A stretch of DNA of 64,000 bases, from assembly GCA_030141605.1 (NCBI GenBank), contig JAQGDQ010000482.1, positions 1 through 64,000 of the forward strand, written 5' to 3'. A model generated the notes under the pieces. That model did not search any database. It was not told the DNA's origin and worked only from the letters and a program-made list of their open reading frames with translations. How positions within the stretch are numbered: the stretch's first letter is position 1; every line of letters begins with the position of its first letter. This document shows, one piece after another, positions 56,153 through 64,000 of the stretch. Made by a program: the position numbers and the translations under genes. Origin of the DNA: Tubiluchus corallicola (lineage: Eukaryota; Priapulida; Priapulimorpha; Priapulimorphida; Tubiluchidae).

Positions 56153-56790
56153 GTAAGTACAACAACAAAGTTGCAAGTTATAGGGTATAGTAAGAATCTT
56201 TTCTTTAACGCACATGTGATTCAGAAAATGATTTTGTAGGCGACTATAAACTGTTTTGAATTTTGGAAACTAACTGTAGTTAGTGTCCAGCAGTTTAAGT
56301 CTATGGTTGGCTTCAAGACGTGGATTGCTTTATCAAGCGCTTAGCTAGAGATTTCAATTGCCTTGTTCTTGTATGGTCAATCGCAAGCGAAAAATTTAAT
56401 AGAAAACATGAGTTTAATAAGAAGCTTAACACAAGGTTAATCTACCGTAGTCAGTTCAACGAAAATTCACGACTTTTCTGCAAAATGAGTATCCTGCTGT
56501 TCGCTTCATGGTGTTTTCCACAGTCTTTAGTATAACTGAACACAATCTCATGGCTTTGTGTTTTGAACTGAAACTTGAAGAACATGCCATTCTGTGCCAA
56601 CTGATGTCTTAGAGGATGAGCTATTAAGCTTCCTGGTTCATATTGCCACACTATAGGCACGGTACCACTGGTGGGTCAACTTATAGGTTCTAAATGTATT
56701 TCAAAATAAATTAATAATCATAGTCAAAATATTGAATTATTATTCCACAGCAAATCGAACATATAAACAAACATACAAATTGTTATTACA
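56153..56790. other. Intron-like DNA, nothing recognised
   Basis: Two short frames, no supporting features. Confidence 0.4.
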
Positions 56791-56794
56791 TTAT

Positions 56795-57215
56795 AAAATA
56801 AAATAAAATAAACGAGTCACTGTGAGGAGGAAGAAGGAGCATTATGCTTTCGAGCCTTCCTCCAGAGAAGTGGAACAATTGACAATTAACATTAAATAGT
56901 ATTTTCATCAGTTATAATGTACATTAGAACAAAATAAGCTTTGTTAGTAACTTAAGATCAGGATGAGTAAAATTGTGAGTTAATTATACCGTTGTAGTAA
57001 GTAATTCTTTGTTGCTCTTTAAAATTGATAAAGACTAAGAGTTTTCATTTCACGTGGAATTGATGACCATATTTTAATAGCATTATATTTTGATGACTGT
57101 TTCATTGAAAAATGGACTCGGGCTCTAAGGACATATAATGGAAAAATACAGTAAAACATGAAGATTTTTATGTTTCATTGTTAATCTTGCCCTGAAAATA
57201 GCCATCTATTTCTGT
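56795..57215 (-). pseudogene. LINE relic with 3' tail
   Basis: The minus-strand frame reads VHFSMKQSSKYNAIKIWSSI, then PREMKTLSLYQF, a stop, and a weak continuation: the LINE ORF end. Downstream (lower coordinates) is a short 3' UTR and an (AAAAT)-type tail at 56795-56812. Confidence 0.65.
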
Positions 57216-57502
57216 CCTGATGTTGTTATCAGGTGGTAATGAGAGTCATTATCTAAGTGACGGAATAATGAAATTTTATAAATATCCTTTCTAAAATCCC
57301 TCTTCATGTTTCACTTCTGAATTTCATTACTTTCAAAGCAGTAAATTGGGGAATCGATTCCGGATCCAGCTCAGAAACCAGAATTGTGTTTGTTGGTGTC
57401 ATGCCCAGCCCTCTGCTGACAGGAGTGATTATAGGTCTTGTTGCAATAAGAACGTGTTGATAAAAAGCTAAAAATGATCAGTAAAAGTAGTCGTTTAATT
57501 GC
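57216..57502. other. No feature seen
   Basis: Unique DNA. Confidence 0.4.
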
Positions 57503-58070
57503 TTAAAGGAAAACAGTATGATTTTTCATATCCTACCCCATTTTCCAGTATGGTAAAAAGTGTACATTTTAACAGGTGCCAATAATAATGCAAAAGCATT
57601 TCTGATAATTAAATAATAGATTAAAATCCTTATTAACGGCGGGCAAGCCCAACTGTTGATGACATCACAAACTAGCATTTTTCAACAGCAAAAATATTTC
57701 GTGAGGGTGTTGCACATGTTTGTGAAAGCGAAAATTCGACTGTAAGAGATTCAATGTGTTGTACTAAAACTCGACAAGTTTTAATATAAAATTTAAAATT
57801 TGCCACTGTGCTCATTCATGCACTGTCAAACGCATGTACTACATCGCAGACGAGCACTTCATGAACTGAGAGGTACAACACCTGTTTTTTGTGCAATGTG
57901 TTTCCGACGTGCAGGCGCTAGTGCCCATCTAACTAGCGAGAATGACGAGGTGCATGTAACAGCGAAGAGTTTACGTTTCTGTGAAAATAATTTTTTCCTG
58001 TAAGTTATTTTTGAAATAATAGTATGTTTCCTTTTAATATTTTAATGAGTAGATTGCTTTGAGCTATAGT
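57503..58070 (+). mobile_element. MITE family X, copy 1 (right end lost)
   Basis: It starts TTAAAGGAAAACAG and matches the 58848-59455 copy throughout (e.g. GTGTACATTTTAA, GCTAGTGCCCATCTAAC, GAGTAGATTG). The right terminal repeat is replaced by the start of the Y element at 58071. Confidence 0.8.
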
Positions 58071-58709
58071 TTAAAGGACAAGAAAAGGGGCACCTGAAGT
58101 AGGTTTCAGAAAAATCGCCTTAAAAAATTATATTACTTTACAGCAATTTTATGCAGATATCGTATTCGCGTTGAAAGCAATTTTCATTTGTTTGCATTTT
58201 AAATCTCCCGCAATATTATTCCGACGTCGCCATTACATGATGTCACTACGCCACGTAAATCAGAGGAAGAAAAGGCAATGTTAAATTATTTCCCAAAAAA
58301 CTTTCCGTGCAAATCTATATTACTTAGCATTTCACTTACCTGCTGTAAAGACTTTCGTAACTAGACTAATAATTTAAAATGTTTGTGCCAATTAGTAAAA
58401 TGTCGTTGACTCACCCTCCAGGGTGCGCCACTCACTAGCCAAAAACGTATTTTTAATCTTATTGACAAGATACAGTAATTTAAAATTTTACTTAATTAGC
58501 AGCATGTATGCTACGAATGCTCTGATTATTTTTTCAAACTTTACTCAACGTTATCAAAACTTGTTTCAAACGGCCTACTATTAAAATGGCTGTGCCTAGC
58601 AGTCATCGCAGGAGTTTAAATTTGCACGTTTTATACAGCATTGCGGCCAATGCATTTCGAGACGAATTTTTTAAGCTTTATGTAAGTGGAGGGTTTTCTT
58701 GTGCTTTAA
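58071..58709 (+). mobile_element. MITE family Y, full-length copy
   Basis: Ends: TTAAAGGACAAGAAAAGGG and, on the other strand, TTAAAGCACAAGAAAACCC. 639 bp, no open frame. TTAA at both tips suggests a TTAA-targeting (piggyBac-like) origin, but the TIR is not a textbook piggyBac one. Confidence 0.8.
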
Positions 58710-58847
58710 GATTGGTTCCGGTTTGTTGATGATTCCACTACAAGCATCCACACACTGAGTAGGCACTGCTGTAGACTACTGTATTCTTGAATTCTTACAG
58801 AATTCCACATTGTGTTATAAATCAAATCACGTAATAAGATCTTCACA

Positions 58848-59455
58848 TTAAAGGAGAACAGGATGATTTTGTCATATCACATCCCATTTTGTAGTACGGT
58901 AAAATGTGTACATTTTAATACCTATAATAATGCCAAAGTGTTTTTTATAATTAAATGGTAGGCTAGAAACTTATTTAATAAATGGCCTATGAGCCCAGTT
59001 AGTTGTGACTTCACAAGTGAACAGAATTTTCAACAGCACAAGTGTTTCATGAGTTTGATGCACATGCTTGCAAAACCAAAAGTTGAAGGACACTGCTACT
59101 GTACAACATTCACGGTGATATACAAACCTAGGCAAATTTTTAGTTTAAAATGCAAAGTTCAAGTTTACCGTTGTGCTCATGCATGAGCTCTCATATGCGT
59201 GTACTATGTCACAACCGAACACTTCTGAACTGACAGCGCTTGTTGTTTTCCAACGTGTTTCCGAGATGTAAGTGCTAGTGCCCATCTAACCGGCTAGCGC
59301 CGTAGTACACGTAATTATGAAAAACTAGCTGATTGCATTTCTGTAGTAATAATTCGGTCACATAAGTCCTTCTGGAAGAAACTGTATATCCCTTTCAATA
59401 TTTTATAGAGTAGATTGTGTTGAGCTATAATTTATCGAGTCCAGTTTTCCTTTAA
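58848..59455 (+). mobile_element. MITE family X, full-length copy
   Basis: Ends: TTAAAGGAGAACAGGA and, on the other strand, TTAAAGGAAAACTGGA. 608 bp. Its TTAAAGG start is shared with family Y, so the two families may use the same transposase. Confidence 0.8.
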
Positions 59456-59460
59456 GAGTA

Positions 59461-59886
59461 CAGTCAACCTCGGTATAAGGGTCCACCAACACCGGTCCCG
59501 ATTTTTCGTAACATTTTTCCTATATAAAAATCTTCGTATATAAGGTACTCGGATATAAGGGACTTTCGGTTATAGGGGACGATATCTTCAGGTCCAGCAT
59601 AATAGAAACCCACGTAAATTACCTCGCTTATATATTTTTCGCAAACTCGGCCTTCGAACAACTCGGTTTCCATGGTCATGTACATCTTGCATCGCTGAAG
59701 GAGCTTCCTACATACCGTTTGCACTGAATGTTTAGCAATAATCCATAAAAATATGGGTAAAAGTGCAATAAAGTACAGGTCTAGATACACCCTCGGTCAG
59801 CCTCAACTTTGGCTATAATTGACATGGGATATAAAAGATGATTTTTTTCCTGGTGCTGAGGTGTCCCTTATATCCAAGGTTGACTG
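59461..59886. mobile_element. pogo/Tigger-type MITE
   Basis: Ends: CAGTCAACCTCGGTATAAGGG and, on the other strand, CAGTCAACCTTGGATATAAGGG. TA flanks the left end (59459-59460); the right flank begins TGTA, so the TA duplication has drifted on that side. CAGTC..ACCT..TATAA ends are characteristic of the pogo branch of Tc1/mariner. The interior has extra GGTATAAGGG-like repeats. 426 bp, no transposase. Confidence 0.8.
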
Positions 59887-60151
59887 TGTATTATGCTGTA
59901 CCGTATGCATCTCCGATCTATAACTTCAGCTGATCTGTTCCAGTCATTCGCTCAATCCGTCTGCTTGCTGTTAGTACATAAAAACCATTTTAATTCAGCA
60001 ATGCAAGCATTACATTCTAGTGAACTGAATGTTATGGTTTAATCAATAATTTGAGCTGGCTTGAAGGATTGGACTGCATTTGTTGAGGTGGTTAAATACT
60101 GTGTTATGTGCTTTCTCAGAAATGTGAGATAGACCGGCATAGAGGTTTGGC
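59887..60151. other. No feature seen
   Basis: Unique DNA between MITEs. Confidence 0.4.
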
Positions 60152-61950
60152 TTAAAGGACAAGAAAAGGGGCACCTGAAGTAGGTTTCAGAAAAATTGCC
60201 TTAAAAAATTATACTACTTTACAGCTATTTTATGCACATATCGTATTCGCATTGAAAGGAATTTTCGTTTGTTTTCATTTTAAATCTCCTGCAATACTGA
60301 CGCACTGCATTACATGACGTCATTTCAAGAGTTTTCAAGAGTTTTATTCATTTTCCACATTGCATCATTACAATTAGCATTAAAATACAGATAATTTTCC
60401 ATTTGAGTAAATATAAATATAAATATGAATAAATGCAATATTATTAAGAAATTTCATAATGCGGGATATACATGTGCAAATTTCATTACAGAATAATTTT
60501 TTGATGCATACAGTTTGAGCCTAAAAGCATAGCTTGACAGGCCAAACTGTATGTGGAAATCTTAAAAAAAAATGGGGGGGGGAGTAGTGAATGAAAGATG
60601 AAATGGAGCGAGAAACTAAGAAAAACTGTGATCATGGTTACAAAGTGTTCAGTATCCTGTTAAACATAGTCACGTTATATTAAGATTACTGTAGCAAAAA
60701 ATGCAGGTTATTACCATTATCAAATTGTGTTACTCTTCAATACTTTTGAAATATTTCTTTTCTGACGGTTTTTTTAAAAGTTAAAAGGGAGTGACTACAT
60801 TTCGAATTGCGGCTTAGTCTGTTCCATAGGACTGGCCCCATATAGCTGATGAAGTGTTTCGCCATATTTGTTCTACAACGTCTTGGTATATATTCATTAT
60901 GTCTGGTATTGTATTTTTTTACATTTATCTTGACTGGATTTTCAAAAAAAGTTGGAAATAAGTTGTTGTTGGTTCTATACATGTATATACATCCATTAAA
61001 ATTAATAACATCATCCAGAAGTAATATTTGACATTGCTTAAAATGTGTAGTAGTAATTGTGCTCCTTTTGTCTAGTTTGAAGATGACACGTAAAAATTTT
61101 CGTTGTAAAACTCTTAAGCATTCTAAATTTGTAGTATAAGTAAAGCCCCATAATGTTGTGCAGTAATTTAAATATGATAATATTAAACTGTTGTATAATG
61201 TTAGAAGATGTTCGGTGTTCAGAAAGTTTTTAATATATGAGATGATACCTATATTTTTTGATATTTTTAATCTGATCATGAATATATGTGGTCGCCAGTC
61301 TAGATGCTCATTCAGTATTAATCCCAGAAATTTCAGTTCTTTTACACGTGTAATTCTTTTATGGTCTATTATTAAATCGTGGTTCGCCTGAATTGGTTTA
61401 TTTCGGATCTAAACAGAATGTATTTTGTTTTTGATGAATTTAGTGAAAGTTTATTTGTTTTGATTACCCCACGTAAATCAGGGGAAGAAAGGGCAATGTT
61501 AAATTATGACCCAAAAAACTTTCTGTGCAAATCTGTATTGCTTAGCATTTCGCTTACCTGTCCGGAAAGACTTATTTACTCGACTAATAATTTAAAATGT
61601 TTGTGCTAATTGGTAAAATGTCACTGACTCACTCTCCAGGGTGCACCACTCACTAACCCAAACGCATTTTTAATCTTATTGACAAGATACAGTAATTTAA
61701 AATTTTACTTTGTTAGTAACATGTATGCTACGAATGCTCTGATTATTTTTTCAAACTTTACTTGATGTTATCAAAACTTGTTTCAAATGACCTACCATTA
61801 AATTGGCTGCACCTAATGGGCATCGCTGGAGTTTAAATTTACACGTTTTATACAGCGTTACGGCCTATGCAAACCATGCATGCGAAAACGTAGTGAGTAA
61901 GTCGTATAAAATTTCGAGACGAATTTTTTAAGCTTTATGTAAGTGGAGGA
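60152..61950 (+). mobile_element. MITE family Y split by a LINE insertion
   Basis: The left part, 60152-60321 (TTAAAGGACAAGAAAAGGGG ... ATTACATGACGTCATT), and the right part, from about 61468 (CCCACGTAAATCAGGGGAAG ... AAGCTTTATGTAAGTGGAGG), are continuous in the intact copy at 58071. The right terminal repeat is lost to a short tandem repeat. Confidence 0.85.
60322..61467 (-). pseudogene. 5'-truncated LINE inserted in the Y element
   Basis: The minus-strand frames read LNSSKTKYILFRSE, a shift, ITRVKELKFLGLILNEHLDW, then the 180-codon frame at 61279-60737 (YIKNFLNTEHLLTLYNSLIL, SYLNYCTTLWG, LQRKFLRVIFKL, YMGPVLWNRLS). This is the C-terminal half of a non-LTR RT, downstream of its YADD box. 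A 400-bp 3' UTR ends in repeated ACTCTTGAAA at 60322-60340, as in CR1/Rex-type tails. It is relatively well preserved. Confidence 0.85.
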
Positions 61951-62042
61951 CATCACTTGTGATGTCATCACTAACTGCGCTTGCTCGTCATCACTTGTGA
62001 TGTCGTCACTAACTGTGCTTGCTCATCATCACTTGTGATCAA
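61930..62042. repeat. ~39-bp tandem repeat, 2.5 units
   Basis: CATCACTTGTGATGTC followed by ACTAACTG(C/T)GCTTGCTC. ATCACTTGTGAT is near-palindromic. Confidence 0.85.
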
Positions 62043-62860
62043 AATAAGTATTTTAATCGGTTTAAAAAAATTAATGTAATGTAAAGTTAATGATATTAAT
62101 AATGCGAAATGCAACAGGATAGAAAGACTTTAAAGTGCTTGTATTTTTAGTGCTAATTTATCAGTATTCACAACTTTTCATAGGTCAGATTAAACCTCTA
62201 AACAAGAAAAGAGGAATGTAGCAGCTAGCAGTCTTTTTTGTTATAATTTGTCAAGCATTGTAACCAACAAGGAACTATTAGATTTGTAATAAACAATTTC
62301 ATAGTTTTGTTGTGCACACGTGTAGTTGCTGTAGGTCAGAGGTTAAGTGTACCATAGTAGTGCAACTTAACTACCACTGTCATGTGACATGTGGGTAAAG
62401 CAAAGCCGTCTGCCGTCGGCATACTAACTTCAGTTGTTTAACATGGAATTTACTTAGTTATGAATTAGTCTGTGTGTAGAGTGACTTACAGGATTACTAG
62501 CAGGATTTTGCTTGGGAACAAGAAGAAATGAACTGGGTAAGGTTCTGGTTTGCTGTTAAAGCTGCTACTATTACAGTCTCATGGACTGCCAGGCATAGTC
62601 AAGTGTACACAAATGCATTGTTCAGTACACTTAACTTTTGACCTTTTTGTGATCATCATCAATCGCTCGAACTGTGAAAAGGCTTATTGGCAGCTGAATG
62701 GTTAGTTGGTTACAAATTCGATGCTCAAATTTCTTAATGTGCATATAATATTCACAATTCATTTGGTTAAATAGCTTTGACAAGCTGTTTCTTTTTCAAT
62801 TTGTATCTAAATTTTTTTATGTTGGACATTTAAGATTGAAATAAGAGATGCTGCCTCTAC
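62043..62860. other. No gene seen
   Basis: Unique AT-rich DNA. Confidence 0.45.
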
Positions 62861-62861
62861 A

Positions 62862-63430
62862 GGGGACTGTGTGGTCTAGTGATTACAATTTTTCGTTTGC
62901 AATCGAAAGGTCTCTTTAGATTCCGGACATCTGCAATTGAAGTAAGACATGGCCATCACCACAAGGGTCTTTGTGGTCTAGTGATTATAATTTTTCACTT
63001 GTAGTCTAAAGGTCTCTGGCTTAGATCCTTGACATCTGTGATTGAAATAAGGTGTGCCATTGCCACAAAGGATTGTGTGGTCTAATGATTACAATTTTCC
63101 AATTGTAATTCAAGGGTCTCTGGCTTAGGTCTTGGGCATTTTGGGATTAAAATAAGGCAGGCAATCACCACAAGGGACTGCGTGGTGTAGTGATTACAAT
63201 TTTTCACTTGTAATCCAAAGGTCTCTGGCTCGTTTCCCAGAAAGTTCCAACTTTTCATTTCTCCTGTTTTGATGAAATTATAGAATTCCTGACTACAAAA
63301 CAAAAGGCTGGCTTAGGTCCTGGGCATTTTGTGATTGAAACAAGACAGGCCATCACCACAAGGGACTGTGTGGTCTAGTGATTACAGTTTGCACTTGTAA
63401 TCCAAAGGTCGCTGGCTCGCATCCTGGAAA
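62862..63430 (+). repeat. Tandem array of five tRNA-like (SINE-type) units
   Basis: Units start near 62862, 62965, 63069, 63173 and 63362. Each has GTGTGGTCTAGTGATTACAA (an A-box-like D-arm), an anticodon-arm-like CACTTGTAATCCAAAGGTC and a GGCTCG/GGCTTAG T-arm remnant. A linker containing ATTGAAATAAG and CATCACCACAAGGG separates them. The period is about 104 bp, longer before the last unit, where an extra 70-bp segment also found after unit 5 is present. Cloverleaf pairing is poor, so these are tRNA-derived repeats, not functional tRNAs. Confidence 0.75.
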
Positions 63431-63654
63431 ATTCCAACTTTTTTGCATTTCTCCCGTTTTGATCAAATTACAGAATTTCTGACCGCAAAAGGCTGACTGC
63501 AATAGATTACTGCATTCTGAACACAGTTAATAGATGCTTTTTGTCACCAGTCCTGTGAAACGGCTGATATTATTCGAGTTCTATGCGAAGTCAGTGTTTG
63601 TATTTACATGATTCAAAGCTTTTTTTGCTCATAATAAATATAACATTAACCCAA

Positions 63655-63715
63655 TAAACCCACAGTTGAAATTATAATCAGAAGGTTCCTGGTTCGAATC
63701 CAGGTTCAGTCGGAA
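63655..63715 (+). other. tRNA-like 3' half
   Basis: TTATAATCAGAAGGTTCC and the paired T-arm CCTGGTTCGAATCCAGG look like a tRNA from the anticodon loop onward. The D-arm and acceptor pairing are absent. Confidence 0.45.
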
Positions 63716-64000
63716 TTTTTACTTTTCCATTTTTAGTTCAGGTTTGACTTTTTAACAACTTCAAAACTATTGAGTTTATTTTATCATTAATTAATGCCTT
63801 TAATTTGAAATTAAGATTAAATTAAATCTAATTTAATAGTTTCTTCTTGTAAATTTTACTTTTTAAACCGTTCCTCGTGTTTAACAGTACTTGGTTAGCT
63901 GTAGTTTTTACTAACTAGCCAAGTATTCTACGTCTTGTTTTGCATAAATTTCTTGGCTAATGGCGCTTGTAGGCAGCTAATTACTGCTAATTAGTGCAGT
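63716..64000. other. AT-rich end of window
   Basis: No feature seen. Confidence 0.5.

Noticed and set aside
59464-59790. 108-codon minus-strand frame
   Set aside because: Entirely within the pogo-type MITE.
62862-63715. Functional tRNA genes
   Set aside because: Anticodon and acceptor stems do not pair well; only arm remnants remain.

Overview
This is an AT-rich animal nuclear DNA window: spliced genes with GT..AG introns, LINE relics of several kinds, MITEs, an LTR retrotransposon, and very many micro- and minisatellites. Nothing here fixes the species. The LTR element has its integrase upstream of reverse transcriptase (Gmr1-like), an arrangement first described from deuterostomes, so a marine invertebrate such as a tunicate, echinoderm or mollusc is plausible. 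That is only a guess. Genes are sparse; the rest is accessory DNA.

Layout. 1-2655: a 37-38 bp minisatellite in two opposed arms with mirrored variant order around a unique core. 2656-9000: unique DNA plus a candidate foldback element (4756-7500) whose inverted ends are tandem repeats. 9000-16000: LINE fragments, a hAT-type MITE, an internally expanded MITE and long hexanucleotide repeats. 16048-24692: an LTR retrotransposon on the minus strand with paired LTRs, order Gag-PR-IN-RT-RNaseH, two frameshifts and an assembly gap. 25434-25706: one amidase exon. 28422-33573 (minus): a two-exon leucine-rich-repeat membrane protein with a repetitive tail. 33885-37475: LINE pieces and pentanucleotide/minisatellite arrays. 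38141-39619 (minus): a PLD3/PLD4-like protein with a changed first HKD motif. 43796-44856: a hAT-like MITE carrying its own minisatellite. 45661-47597 (minus): a two-exon small secreted protein. 49692-54042 (minus): a glycine-rich secreted-protein locus with two near-identical alternative last exons. 56062-56152 (plus): the signal-peptide exon of a gene that leaves the window. 56800-63430: LINE relics, two TTAA-ended MITE families, a pogo-like MITE and a tandem array of tRNA-like units.

Most notable: the small secreted gene at 45.7 kb and the glycine-rich locus at 49.7-54 kb share a short motif, [LIF]-P-[FY]-[ST]-x3-[RH]-x-Y-[IT]-G-x-[VLI]-x-[YP]-P. It occurs five times, always just after the signal peptide or at an exon start. 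The genes lie side by side on the same strand, each with a TATA box about 130 bp upstream of the ATG. They look like a local family of secreted, probably extracellular-matrix, proteins that I do not recognise.
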